A stretch of 21,125 nt of DNA from Perkinsus olseni (taxonomy: Eukaryota > Perkinsozoa > Perkinsida > Perkinsidae). The stretch lies in assembly GCA_013115135.1 (NCBI GenBank), contig JABANP010000710.1, forward strand, positions 1 through 21,125, given 5' to 3'. Positions 1-10,033 of the stretch are shown one piece after another (positions within the stretch are counted from its first letter, which is position 1; each line of letters begins with the position of its first letter). The translations under genes were made by a program, and so were the position numbers. A model generated the notes under the pieces. The model ran no database searches and was not told the origin of the DNA. It saw only the letters and a list, made by a program, of their open reading frames with translations.

Positions 1-367
1 CCGTTAGTGGACCTCTGAGATTCAGCCAGACTGTCTGTCCATCAGTTTAGTAACACGCTGAATTACGCCCCGGAAGTAATTCCGGAGGTATCTGATTTCA
101 ATAATTTGAGAGTTTTCAGGGAAGCCGAAATAGGATGACTGATGATAGCACGAGATAATTGATATTAAGTCGAATGAGGCAATTATTTCGAGAGGGTTCA
201 GCTGTTGTCGGACAGAGTTTCGAGAATTGAAGGCAAATAACATCGGACTCTGCTTCCGCGTCATTGTTCATTCGAACATCCCGGAACACGAAACCTTGTC
301 ACCATGCGGAGCACTGGCAGATGCTATTTGTTGCAGCGTGATTTGTATTTTCATGTTCGGTCTTCAG
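1..367 (+). other. Probable 5' part of the DAW1 gene, first exon(s) not resolved
   Basis: The recognisable DAW1 coding sequence begins at 368, directly after a TCTTCAG acceptor, so upstream exon(s) for the missing N-terminal 25-30 residues should lie here or beyond the window. A weak candidate is the reading at 58-87 (L-N-Y-A-P-E-V-I-P-E), which ends at a GTATCT donor and loosely resembles the conserved LRYYPPGI start of the family. I could not prove this exon or find a convincing start codon. Confidence 0.35.
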
Positions 368-3300
368 ATAGAGACGAAGTCGATCGATCTCTTGACGCTG
401 AGCCCAGAGTCCGATGTTGACGCGCTGGTTGATCAAATCATTCTCGAAGAACCTCTCCTGTCCGACAGCAAGAAAGTAGAACCCTCTCCGAATGGTACTT
501 TTAAAGTATCATTCGACAGCTGTCTAATTATTCTCGTGCTATCATGTTGGTCAGCCTGTTTCGGCGTTTAGAGGCCCTGAAAGGCTCTCAAGGTTATTGA
601 AATCGGATACGCGCCGGAGAGACATGCTGTCATTCCGGAACACTTTCAGGATGTGGTTCGGAAGATGATTTATAAACTGATGGACAAATTAGACGGTCAC
701 AACAGATCTCGGAAGTTCTACTTGTATAAGATTTTAAGGTGATTAGAGCGAATGCGGACCAGCTGCCACTTGGTGTCAGGGCGCATATCCTGCCGCTGAC
801 GAACTGTGCGTTCAACAAGTCTGGATCAAAGTTCATCACAGGGAGCTACGACCGTGAGTTTCATGCTGCCGTTTGAGGCCGTGTGCTTCTAAGTGACGGA
901 GGTTACTTCTCCATTGGTTCATCGGCGTTACGTAGACATCGTCCCGCTCGGGCGGAGATACCATCCTCTCCGTTACTTGCAAAACAAGGCTTAGCAACAA
1001 TCTGCCGAGAACTTATTGCGGTCCACAGGGAAGCTCTGCTGGCCGGGTGCCTGGATTTAGTCGCTTGGAGATTCTGGAATGAGTTGGCATGTGTGCAAAA
1101 CACTGAATTCGAGACGGCGGCCACATCGCCCGGCGAATTCTGTCTACTCTCACTGACAGCGGATTTAAGGTTCGAGAGTGTCGTTCTGCAGGCACCTGCC
1201 GAGTATGGGATACTATGACGGGCGATGAGCTCGTGAGTTTGGGTATGGACCGACCCGGGTTCGAACCCGCCTCTTGGAATCTTCTCCTCTGTCAGAGGGG
1301 CATCGGAACGTCGTCTACGCTTTGGCCTTCAATAATCCTTTCGGGGATAAAATAATCACTGGCAGTTTCGATAAAACTGCGCGGATTTGGGATGCTGAGA
1401 GTGGTAGGTGGGCAGGAGCTCCGTGCACATCTCAGTGAGAATAACAATGGTGAACCCTTGGTAGTTGTCTCCTAATATCAGTAAAAGCTCCGGGCTATAT
1501 TCTTTTCGAAGAAGCTAGCCTCAGTGGCAGGCTCTTGACAGTAGTACTTCTCGTGGAGGAACCCGTTACTGCGCGAAATATCTGTCGTTTCTCATGGTTT
1601 AGCATGCTTCTTAATTCGCCGCATTCGATATGGAGATAAATTCTGGTCGAAGACGCGTACTCGCCTAGCGTTGTCGTTAATGCGAATTTGAGTTTTGTTG
1701 CTTATCTCCTATAGCTAGAGTTATGAATGTCTGTGAGGAAAAAGCTGGTTGCATGTTTATCAAACTCCTTAGGCCAGTGTCTCCACGTTCTTGTTGGCCA
1801 TACTACCGAGATCGTCTGCGTAGCTTTCAGCCCTCGAGGTGAGTATTCTTGAGTCTTGCGTATGTCGACATGCTCGGTCCGTTCAGGCACTGTAGCGGCT
1901 ACGGGAAGTATGGACAGGACAGCCAAGCTGTGGTCCGTGGACACAGGCAAGTTGGCTACTGCTCTGCAGCAACGCCCTTGCTTGCCCTCGCTTGTCGTAT
2001 CCCTCTTGAGGAGTATCATAAATATAGTGAAGATTGCTTGACGCATGAACAGATAGTTTAATAAAGGACGCCGGAGACCTTGTGGCTCGTTGCCCAATGA
2101 AAGGCGAGACGACAGTATCTGGCGGTCCTTGAGAGACAGCAAGTTTCGAGGTCGTGGAGTTCGCAGATTTGATGCTGCCAACCACCTTCGGATCTTTTCC
2201 GAACCACCATCTTCGAATCCTTGCGAAGATAGCGAATATCCTTCGCACAGTGTGTGCAGTATATTGTACTGGGCCCTTCCTGCGTTCCTCAGGAGCGATT
2301 ATTGCGACACTCGAGGGTCATACGGCGGAGATTGTGAGCTTGGCCTTCAACACCGAAGGGACGAGGATGCTCACAGGTGAGCGGCGCTACCATTGTTGTC
2401 AATCGGGACGACCTGTAGGGTAAGCTCGCGTGGGAGTAGAGCACTTCGGGATTCGGTCCCGAACACAGATGATGAAGGATCCGTTTGACGTCGGGACCGC
2501 GCGTGAGTATCTTTCTCAGGGTCATTTGACAACACTGCGAGGCTGTGGGATGTAGCCAGCGGAAGGTGCTTGCATGTAGATGTCTTACTGTCTCTATTCC
2601 ACTTTCACATGTCCTGTGGAAGTAGGTCCTAGCGAGCCACAGCGGAGAAGTTGCGGCAGCGCAATTCGACTTCACGGGAGAGCTTATCGTGACTGGAAGT
2701 ATCGACAGAACGTACGATGGAATTTTGACGTCAATCAGAGGCGCTATTTTGACCTGGCAGATGCAAGCTGTGGGATGCCAACACTGGGCAGTTGTTGGAC
2801 ACCTTGAAGGGCCATCAGGACGAGGTTGGAGCTGTCGTCTTTGTTCGCAGGTCTCATAACTCTGCCCAGGTGCTCGACGTTGTTTTCAATTCGACCGGAT
2901 CGAGGATCGCCACCGCCTCCGCAGATGGGACAGGGAGAGTGTGAGAGCCGTCTCGGTGTGCCTCTGCGTGTCGCCGCTGTGCACTGTGATGGTGGTGCAA
3001 ATAGCAGTTTCGTTTCGTGTGCTAAGTCAAGGTTGTCGGACGTCTAGTGAGGCAGAGTAAGGGAATGATTGCAGTTACGATATCGAGAAGGGAAGATGTG
3101 TGGCTACCTTGGTGGGCCACGAAAACGAAATCTCAAAGGTAGCTGAGCCTCGAAAGAACTGTATCAACGATGGGAAAGAGCGAGACAGCGTCCAAGCCAT
3201 AGCTGTAGGTCCAGTTCAGTCCAACTGGCTGCAGAGTTCTGACAGCTGCTAGTGATCACACATGCAGAGTATGGGACTCTAATACCGGGGAATGCTTGCA

Positions 3301-3576
3301 GGTGATCATTCGACAGGGCAGCGCTGGCGGCGGCCACAACTGTGTTTCAGGTGCTTGAGGGACACACTGACGAGGTCTTCAGTTGTGCATTCAATTATGA
3401 AGGTCCCTGGCGAATACCCGTCAAAGTGTTTATGGCTGTTCTCAGGTGACACTATCATTACCGGCAGCAAGGACAATACGTGTCGAATATGGAAGGATAA
3501 TTGCTTCACTGATACGACGCGTGAGGCGGCGCTCGAAAGTCGGTCTGGAAATCGGGATCATTATGGATCTACGTAG
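368..3576 (+). CDS. DAW1: DAW1/ODA16-type WD40 dynein assembly factor, many exons
   Basis: Family role: a WD-repeat adaptor that loads outer dynein arms onto intraflagellar transport for cilium/flagellum assembly. Exons read from splice sites and reading frame: 368-475, 650-738, 780-853, 1192-about 1236, about 1296-1403, 1773-1838, 1887-1946, 2293-2376, 2520-2575, 2626-2711, 2761-2824, 2870-2940, 3075-3138, 3209-3301, 3351-3402, 3446-3576 (stop TAG). The first exon reads ETKSIDLL; later exons give [59 protein letters not shown] and [16 protein letters not shown], with the last at [13 protein letters not shown]. This is the family's blade order. All blades are present and open, so the gene looks intact. 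The C-terminus runs about 25 residues past the usual end after RIW(R/K). The 1236/1296 junction is uncertain: it gives two residues fewer than expected. The intron after 1946 is GC-AG. N-terminal exon(s) are missing. Confidence 0.93.
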
Positions 3577-4033
3577 GTCACGACCCCGCCCAAGTGAAGT
3601 CTTCCGCGACTAGTGAAGGTGAAGAATAGAAGGTGTCACTGGGCTGAGAGTGCAACATGAGCTGCTTCTCGCCAGATCGTGATTGCGTAGAGTTCGGTCG
3701 GGAGAAAGCTTGATCGTGTATTGGACGCTCGAGAGCACTGCGGCAATGCAACACGTACAGATGAGGGCAATGCTGCATTTCGCGTAGATAGGCTATCTAA
3801 GATAGCTGAGCGAGAATTGTATAACTGCGCGCGACCATGACACTTACCTCCCAAAAGCAGATGAGCAGAGAATGAGTGAGAAAGCGAATAACTAGGCGAC
3901 TGGGAGACTCTGTCCAGGCACCAGCGGCGGCAGTCCCCCTGCGCGTTGCATCCTACCCGCTCGATATCAGGCAACGATTAGCTCCAGCTTCTCAACTACA
4001 GCATTACGCAGCAAATATTGACATAGCTAACTA
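3577..4033. other. Intergenic, nothing recognised
   Basis: Only overlapping short ORFs on both strands with no domain signature, and no tRNA-like arms. A short palindromic stretch occurs around 3785-3806 (AGATAGGCTATCT followed by AAGATAGCT). Confidence 0.6.
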
Positions 4034-4106
4034 CGATTTCGGTGGAACTCGAACCCACAATCTTTGGTTCCGAAGACCAACGCCTTATCCATTAGGCCAC
4101 GAGACC
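4034..4106 (-). tRNA. tRNA-Arg(UCG)
   Basis: On the minus strand it reads GGTCTCG, then TG, the D-arm GCCTAATGGATAAGGC, anticodon stem TTGGT/ACCAA with loop CTTCGGA (anticodon TCG), and T-arm GTGGG-TTCGAGT-TCCAC. The acceptor 3' strand CGAAATC pairs with GGTCTCG except for one C-A mismatch at the fourth pair. The discriminator is G. The D-arm matches the usual eukaryotic tRNA-Arg pattern. There is no intron. The mismatch leaves some doubt about full function. Confidence 0.85.
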
Positions 4107-4367
4107 ACAATCACAAACTCCTGCGTGTCCTCTACAGACGCTTTGTTTGGGTGAAAACAGGTCTTCGTGCTTGTAGCCTGAGTCGTTGACTCAGCAATGC
4201 GGGCGCAGAGTTCTCATGCATTCGATGGACTTTTCAACAGCGACACCAAGAACTATTCTTTCTGATCAGCATAGTACAAATGCGGCTCACGCTGTAGCAT
4301 GGAGCACTACCCTCACAGACTTCGCTAGTATCGACATTCCAGAGTAATAGATGATTTGTGTGCATCA

Positions 4368-4447
4368 TAACAACTATGAAATTCGAACTCGCGCCCTTTC
4401 GAACTAGCGCCTAAAACTAGCACCTTCGACCACCCAGCCAAACTGTC
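4368..4447 (-). pseudogene. Decayed tRNA-Leu copy, anticodon UAG
   Basis: Colinear with the array tRNA-Leu genes at 9335 and after, but with many substitutions. The anticodon loop on the minus strand is TTTAGGC (anticodon TAG, still Leu). The acceptor GACAGTT pairs with AGTTGTT through several G-U pairs. The T-stem GCGAG/TTCAT has a C-A mismatch and two G-U pairs. A weakly functional tRNA-Leu(UAG) is possible; decay is more likely. Confidence 0.65.
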
Positions 4448-4715
4448 GATACTACGAGAGGGACCCTCTCAGAGGGTTTTAAAGTAGGCTTGTCGCTGAA
4501 CATAGCGAGGAAAGCTCGGGGCTCGCCTCTTACGAGAGGCAATTTCCTTTCCTCGCAAGCTCGAAGTCAACTGAGGCGGTTCGCCTAAGCCGGAGTTGCG
4601 AAAAACTGCTGATTCCAGGATTCCTGCGGCTCAAGTACGTTTCGAGTGTTGGCTGAAAATACAGGAACGCCCTGCAATCCTTCTGTCTTGTCGGTCTTCC
4701 ACACGAATGAAACCC
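4368..4715. repeat. Diverged partial copy of the tRNA array unit
   Basis: From the decayed tRNA-Leu to about 4715 the sequence follows the part of the array unit beyond tRNA-Leu (compare 9335-9663). Shared stretches include GGCTTGTCGCTGAACATAGCGA, GCCGGAGTTGCGAAAAACTG and GTCTTGTCGGTCTTCCACA. Similarity then fades. No tRNA-His lies directly next to it; a decayed one occurs at 5183. The reading frames here match shadow frames in the array and are not taken as genes. Confidence 0.8.
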
Positions 4716-5182
4716 CCCAGAAGCACCGCGAGGACCACGCCAGCGTCCTTCCCCTCCGAGGATAACCTTTTCTGTCCACAAGCTCACGCTGCGCTAGAGG
4801 AGGACGACGAATCGGATTCCCCGCCGGGGAATAAGTACTTCAAGATCGCTCACGACGCGGATATGATGCAACCGTAAGCTTGCAATATTCCAATAGCTCA
4901 GCATCGGACTGTGCTTGGCGCTTCTCGCCTCAGGTAAGTTTTGTCAGCGAAACTTCGTCCTCGTTGACTCCCGAGAGTATTAGAGGCCTACTCCCGATCT
5001 CGAAACTCAAAACTTTACAATAATATCCCAAGTTTCGAGCAGCAGGTCAAAATCAAGACCTGCTGCAAAATCAGCCTGTCAAAATCAGGTCAGTATGCAC
5101 ACGAGAGGAGGGTGCCATGTTCTAAACCCAGCAGCAGGATCTAAGAAGCGTTATCATGTACAGTAACTCAGACAACTCTCTT
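4716..5182. other. Intergenic, nothing recognised
   Basis: No domain-bearing ORF or RNA gene seen. A short local duplication occurs near 5041-5095, where AGGTCAAAATCAAGACCTG is followed by CTGTCAAAATCAGGTCAG. Confidence 0.5.
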
Positions 5183-5248
5183 GCCGCTATCGCCTATTTG
5201 TCAGGACATCACGTTATGGCCGTGACAATCCAGTCCACGGGTAGCGAC
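5183..5248 (+). pseudogene. Decayed tRNA-His copy
   Basis: It begins GCCGCTATCGCC and ends GGGTAGCGAC, like the array tRNA-His genes. The anticodon arm is ACG-TTATGGC-CGT, a G-to-A change that makes the anticodon ATG. The T-arm is shortened by about 5 nt and has lost the GGTTCAAATCC loop, so a normal tRNA cannot form. It lies on the same strand as the array tRNA-His genes. Confidence 0.75.
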
Positions 5249-6448
5249 TTTGTTCCTGTAGAGCATGCAAATGTTGTCGCGGGCAGCTTGATGAAAACAA
5301 AATAAGGCGCCAGCTTGGATTGGAGGCGTTGTCATGGAACCGTCACCTTGCAGAGCTAAGGCGCGGTAGTAAGAAGGCTGAGCCAGTGATGCCGACCCAT
5401 AGTTCAAATGCATTCGATTGACTATTCCATAGCGGAGTCAAATAAAATACTTTCGAGCTGGAATAATAGATATGTGGTTCATGAGGTGGCATGACAAGTA
5501 TCGACGAGGGTAGGACTCCGAAAGACGAGAAGATTTTTTCCTGTTCAAGAGAAGAACTGCCAATGGCAGTCTGCCATTAAGCGACGGGCGCATCGGAAGA
5601 GGCCGTTTCGAGTAACTGTGTGATGACTCATCACTGATGAGCACTGCATCGAAGCGGATCGCGGAGAGAGGGAGATTTCAGCTCGACGGGGAAGTGTTCA
5701 CAAGACCGTCGTTACTGAGAGACGAATGACGAAGACAGCCGGCGGAGACCGCCATCCTAGTTTCGCTGCTTGACGCAGTACCCACATCATACGCGGCCAT
5801 GTGGGGCCGTGAGACGCGGAAGCATCCGTGCCTAACATCAAGTAGCTGACTTGTGGGCAAGATCTCACAGTTTCAAAGTGAGACTGCAAAGACGGGATTC
5901 TCATGTCAGCTGCAACGGTGAGTTGGAGGTCATTGATGGCGTGAGTGAGCACACATTTCAATTATCCATTCGCAGCCTGGCAAGATTCGCCAGCCACCGA
6001 CTTACGAATGACAGGCGATAAAGTGCGAAAAGGTAACTCTCCCTGACAACTCTTTCGATACAGACGTTTATAGCATGAAACTATTCTACGCTGGTGTACG
6101 CTAGTCGGGTCATAAATTATGACTCATAATAATATGGATCTATTGCAAGCACAAGACGCAATGAACGACTCGTTCAGAACGAGACACCAACAGCGGATAG
6201 TAACAATTCTATCCATTTTGCACGAACAGAGGAAGACAGCCTCGAGGAAGCACGATCAAATGTATATACGAAAACTGCAATAATAAATGCCGGTTAGCCA
6301 CAAGCATTAAATGTTGATTACAACTCAAGACTCCCCGAGTTCCCTTGAAAATCACGCGAATCTCATGCTACGCTAAGCTACAATGAACTAGTTATGAATG
6401 AGTGATTTATCAGCTCAAAAAATGCTGGACGTTGTAATGATTATAGCA
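5249..6448. other. Intergenic, nothing recognised
   Basis: About 1.2 kb with only short, mutually overlapping ORFs and no recognisable domains. The part next to the downstream minus-strand gene (about 6060-6448) is AT-rich, as expected for its 3' flank. Confidence 0.5.
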
Positions 6449-7627
6449 TTAATAATCGCGAGTGCCAGCGCCACACATACTCGGCGGGCAGGGCTGGTCA
6501 CCGCTGAAACAAGTAGGAGCGCTTAACCACCACTTGCAGTAAGACACCTCGTCCTCTGCAAGATCAGGGTTCTGCTTGACACAGTAGGTATCGCAGGTAG
6601 GGCTCTCAACAGCGTGGGTATCGTCCGGAATACAAATTGAGGGGTCGCAAGGTTGGTCACCTCCGAGGCAGACGGGCACAGATAACCACGATTTGCAGTA
6701 CGACTTGCCACTGTTCAAGCCAATGCAATAACTATCACAAAAAGGCATGCCCTCGTCGAGCTCATCGTCTATACTATCGCCTTCAGCGACAGGTGATGAA
6801 GTAGTGCTACCGTCTACAGAAGGTTCCGTAGTCGTCGTGGAAGGATTGGCCGCATCAGTGGTATCCGCGGTCGCCCCTGTAGTGGCCTCAGGCTCAACAG
6901 TAGTAGCTTCAGCCTGAGCAGTCTCAGTACTCACGACAGCATCCGCAGTTGTAGTGGCTGCAACGGGCCCCGCAGTAGTAGTGGCTGCAACGGGCTCCGC
7001 AGTAGTAGTGGCTGCAACGGGCTCCGCAGTAGTAGTAGCTGCAACGGGCTCCGCAGTAGTAGCGGCGGCGACCTCCTCAGTCGTAGTAGCAGCGGCGACC
7101 TCCTCAGTCGTAGTAGCGGCGGCGACCTCCTCAGTCGTAGTAGCGGCGGCGACCTCCTCAGTCGTAGTAGCGGCGGCGACCTCCTCAGTCGTAGTAGCGG
7201 CGGCGACCTCCTCAGTCGTAGTAGCGGCGGCAACCTCCTGAGTCGTAGTAGCGGCGGCAACCTCCTCAGTCGTAGTAGCGGTGTTGCCCCCCTCAGTGGT
7301 GGTGACCGGAAACGTTGACTGTGCAGTGGAACCTTCAGAGTTACCGCTGGTGGTGCTAACAAGTCCAGTCGTGGACGTAGACACGGGCATAGAGGAAAGC
7401 GTGGTCATAGACGGCACTGACATACTTGACCAGTTCTCACAGGCGCAGGGCATCATTGAAGGACCATCAAGAGACAGGCAGACACCGTTTGGGTGATCAC
7501 AGGTCGCACCGCTGTAACCAGTGAAGATTCGGCAAGCGAAGTCACCGAGAGAGCAGCCTTCACGCTGGGCGTACGAACCCATGCCGAGGACTGCGAAGGT
7601 TAAAACGGTGAACATGATCGAAAGCAC
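6449..7627 (-). CDS. Secreted Cys-rich protein with mucin-like repeats
   Basis: A 392-residue, single-exon ORF. Residues 1-20 are a classic signal peptide (hydrophobic core ending GSYA before QREGC). Residues 21-65 contain six cysteines (25, 32, 43, 50, 61, 63). Residues about 66-290 are Ser/Thr/Ala-rich and include eight EEVAAATTT-type repeats, then four AEPVAATTT-type repeats: a likely O-glycosylated stalk. An acidic linker (DSIDDELDEG) precedes two homologous six-cysteine modules at about 297-332 and 345-385, each of form C-D-x-Y-C...S-Y-C-K-x-W-L-S-x-P-x-C...G-D-Q-P-C-x-P-S-x-C. There is no C-terminal membrane segment or evident GPI signal, so it is probably released. I recall similar YCKWW-type modules in Perkinsus hypothetical proteins, but assign no function. 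A surface coat, adhesin or wall protein are all possible. Confidence 0.85.
   Translation of the reverse strand: MLSIMFTVLTFAVLGMGSYAQREGCSLGDFACRIFTGYSGATCDHPNGVCLSLDGPSMMPCACENWSSMSVPSMTTLSSMPVSTSTTGLVSTTSGNSEGSTAQSTFPVTTTEGGNTATTTEEVAAATTTQEVAAATTTEEVAAATTTEEVAAATTTEEVAAATTTEEVAAATTTEEVAAATTTEEVAAATTAEPVAATTTAEPVAATTTAEPVAATTTAGPVAATTTADAVVSTETAQAEATTVEPEATTGATADTTDAANPSTTTTEPSVDGSTTSSPVAEGDSIDDELDEGMPFCDSYCIGLNSGKSYCKSWLSVPVCLGGDQPCDPSICIPDDTHAVESPTCDTYCVKQNPDLAEDEVSYCKWWLSAPTCFSGDQPCPPSMCGAGTRDY
6950..7280 (-). repeat. 27-bp coding minisatellite
   Basis: Eight units of 27 bp (core on plus: GCGACCTCCTCAGTCGTAGT) encode EEVAAATTT. A related set of four 27-bp units (core GCAACGGGCTCCGCAGTAGT) encodes AEPVAATTT. 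Neighbouring units are nearly identical at the DNA level, which suggests recent slippage or unequal exchange and likely length polymorphism between strains. Confidence 0.9.
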
Positions 7628-7832
7628 TATAGAGAACTAAGTAAAGCACGAGGGGTGGATGGGTGAGTTGGTAGCAGTTGGCAAAGGCCCGATTAAGTGT
7701 TTGACACATCGTATGCTGCTCACCTGCGGTGCGAATCCGAAACGGCCAGGAAGTATCCGGAACGGTTTGCGCAGAGCGTTTCAAGTGAGCAAGCCGAGAT
7801 GTGTGGCGAGCAGCTCAGCAACCAAGTCCTCT

Positions 7833-8833
7833 GGGGCCTATTTCAAAATTCTCTTTAAAGAAGAGCTTCTTGAGGTTTAAGAAGCTCTTTAAAGAAGGAG
7901 CTCAGGAACCATAACGGATTTCAAAATTTTGAGCTTCCTTCAAGAGGACCTCTTGAATCTCAGGAAGCCTTCCTGAAGGTCTTGAAAGGAAATTCGAGGC
8001 GACGTGGGACTTGACGCACGTGGGATTCGAACCCGGGACCAATAACCCACGTTGTGTTATGTCGCAGCCTACACGGTGAAGGCTTCATAGTGCGCAGGCT
8101 ACACCCTATGAAGTTCATAATATGAACTACATACTAATATCGCTCATTCCATAATCTTCGTTGAATGGATAGTGTTGATATACCCGAAGACTTGGCCGCC
8201 AAGTCTTGGGGTAGCCCGGGGTAGGAGTTCGTAGTTCACCCTCCATCATAGTGCCTTCGTGTGTGTGGCTCTCTCGCTACCGTGCGAGGCAAGGCGGGAG
8301 TACTAACAAGTCGGACAAGTCGAAAGAGTGTATCGTTACCGATGACTAATCAGCGCACAATTTTTTTGCTAGTTTGGTCGGCTGGTTGGGCCATCTGGCT
8401 TACACGCTCGAGGTCGCGGGTTCGATTCGAGGGTACAACATCGCCCGTGGTTAGAGACACTTTGTCGAGCTTTGCGGCCGACTTGTACAGAGACCACCGG
8501 ATGAAGCGTCAAAACTTCTCTTTAACCTACCCCCGGGTAGGTTAAGTTTCTTGAAACGAGAAGTTCATGAAGATCAGATTTTTGAAATAGGTTATGACCT
8601 TCTTGAAGCTTCTTACGCATTTTAGCGTGTGAAAACGAGGTTCCTACAGGAAGCCTTCCTTAATGAATGGCTCCTTTAAGAAGGGTTCTTGAACCTCAAG
8701 AAGCTGATGGTTTAAAGAATCCTTCTTGAGGTTCTTAAAGGAGGATTTTGAAAGCCGTTAAGGCAAAATTTGGCGGTTTCACACGCAAGAAGCTCAAGAA
8801 TGCTTCTTTAAAGAGAATTTTGAAATAGGCCCC
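7833..8833. mobile_element. 1.0-kb element with perfect 31-bp terminal inverted repeats
   Basis: Positions 7833-7863 (starting GGGGCCTATTTCAAAATTC) recur as an exact inverted copy at 8803-8833. The interior is full of AAGAAGCTTC/CTTTAAAGAAG-type short palindromes; AGGAAGCCTTCCT occurs at about 7952 and 8650. There is no transposase ORF, so this would be a non-autonomous DNA transposon. I found no convincing target-site duplication (left flank CAAGTCCTCT, right flank TGTTGTTGGA), so the superfamily is unassigned and the true ends could be a few bases out. Confidence 0.75.
8368..8435 (+). pseudogene. tRNA-like relic, Val-like
   Basis: The stretch has an A-box-like TGGTCGGCTGGTTGGG, a CTTACAC segment like a tRNA-Val(UAC) anticodon loop, and a B-box-like GGTTCGATTCG, at roughly tRNA spacing. 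The anticodon and T stems do not pair. It lies inside the 1-kb inverted-repeat element and could be a captured tRNA remnant or chance. Confidence 0.3.
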
Positions 8834-9114
8834 TGTTGTTGGACCATTTATGGCGTTCTTCACCTGAGTGGGCTTAGAATGCAATTTAATCGGCCCTGGT
8901 GCATAGCATACTAGGAAAGCCCAACGCAACTTCCCTCACTCAAGGCCACGGCGGAAAGTCAAATTCCGTGTGGTGTTTGTTTTCTCGGCAACGTCTGCGC
9001 CGCCACGCGGTTGCGCGTGTGCTGATCACGGTTGAATGTTATTGACTGTAACATGACAAGCAAGAAAACTAGAGAGAGGAACTTAGACAGCAAATCTACA
9101 GCAGTGGTAGCACT
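8834..9114. other. Unique spacer before the tRNA array
   Basis: No gene recognised. Array homology begins at about 9115, where a palindromic ACTACAAACTTTGTAGT (9111-9127) replaces the CAACAAACTTTGTAGT found in later units. Confidence 0.5.
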
Positions 9115-9213
9115 ACAAACTTTGTAGTGATACTGGAGGGGAGGGACGAAATTTTGTGACTTATAGGCCGCAAGTATGCGGAAAAAACATCCGAATACGC
9201 CTCCAAAGTTTGA

Positions 9214-9285
9214 GTCGCTATCGTCTAGTGGTTAGGACGTCACGTTGTGGCCGTGACAACCCCGGTTCAAATCCGGGTAGCGACT
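9214..9285 (+). tRNA. tRNA-His(GUG), unit 1
   Basis: Acceptor GTCGCTA/TAGCGAC pairs fully. The anticodon arm is TCACG-TTGTGGC-CGTGA (GTG). The T-arm is CCCGG-TTCAAAT-CCGGG. The 3' base after the acceptor is T, not the A usual for eukaryotic tRNA-His. No T4 run follows; the next TTTT on this strand is about 400 bp away. Confidence 0.95.
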
Positions 9286-9334
9286 AATATTATATAGTTG
9301 AGGTAGTCTTGTCAAACTTCAATCAGCACTTGCA

Positions 9335-9414
9335 TAACAGCTGCGAGATTCGAACTCGCGCCCTTTCGGACTAGCGCCTGAAGCTAGCGCCTTAGACCAC
9401 TCGGCCAAACTGTC
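9335..9414 (-). tRNA. tRNA-Leu(CAG), unit 1
   Basis: On minus: acceptor GACAGTT/AGCTGTT (7 pairs with two G-U), D-arm GGCCGAGTGGTCTAAGGC, anticodon arm CTAGC-TTCAGGC-GCTAG (CAG), variable arm TCCGAAAGGGC, T-arm GCGAG-TTCGAAT-CTCGC, discriminator A. This is a type II tRNA with typical Leu features. The first T-run on its strand is the T6 complementary to 9182-9187, beyond the opposing tRNA-His. Confidence 0.95.
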
Positions 9415-9912
9415 GATACTGCTACAGGTTTGAAAGTAGGCTTGTCGCTGAACATAGCGATAAAAGCTCGGGGCATGCCCCTTACGAGAGGCAATTCCCT
9501 TTCCTTGCAAGCTCGAAGTCAACTGCGGCGGTTCGCCTAAGCCGGAGTTGCGAAAAACTGGTGATTCCGGGATTCCTGCGGCTCAAGTACGCTTCGAGCG
9601 TTAGCTGAAAATACAGGAACGACCTGCAATCCATCTGTCTTGTCGGTCTTCCACATGAATGACACCGTTCTTCAGGAGACGTTTTACCTGCCCCTCTCGC
9701 CTTGAAGAAGAGACATGCCTCTGGGAAAAGCTTCCGAGTGCAACGCAGAATTTTCATGCAAGAAAATTCTTCGGAGGAACTCACTTAATTGTAGCAGCGA
9801 GGAGGCTGCTTGCAACAAACTTTGTAGTGATACTGGATGGGAGGGACGAAATTTTGTGACTTATAGGCCGCAAGTATGCGGAAAAAACATCCGAATACGC
9901 CTCCAAATTTGA

Positions 9913-9984
9913 GTCGCTATCGTCTAGCGGTTAGGACGTCACGTTGTGGCCGTGACAACCCCGGTTCAAATCCGGGTAGCGACT
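9913..9984 (+). tRNA. tRNA-His(GUG), unit 2
   Basis: Same as unit 1 except one D-loop change (TCTAGCGG instead of TCTAGTGG). All stems intact, T at the discriminator position. Confidence 0.93.
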
Positions 9985-10033
9985 AATATTATATAGTTGA
10001 GGTAGTCTTGTCAAACTTCAATCAGCACTTGCA

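Noticed and set aside
883..1218. Plus-strand 111-codon ORF overlapping DAW1 intron 3.
   Set aside because: It spans an intron and an exon read in another frame. The 1192-1236 exon is explained by the DAW1 reading.
1250..1275. CCCGGGTTCGAACCCG inside a DAW1 intron, a perfect tRNA B-box/T-arm look-alike.
   Set aside because: No D-arm, anticodon arm or pairing acceptor at the right distance on either strand. The sequence is a simple palindrome.
7803..7820. GCGAGCAGCTC near 7807, resembling the element motif.
   Set aside because: The second half of the motif (GAGCATGNCTCA) is absent, so an 11-bp match may be chance.
8020..8060. GGGATTCGAACCCGGGA in the 1-kb inverted-repeat element, possible minus-strand tRNA.
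   Set aside because: Only three T-stem pairs form and no other tRNA arms could be placed.
9585..9600. GGCTCAAG in the array spacer, resembling the 3' end of the dinoflagellate/Perkinsus spliced leader.
   Set aside because: Only eight bases match. The conserved CCGTAGCC start and a GT donor right after AAG are missing.
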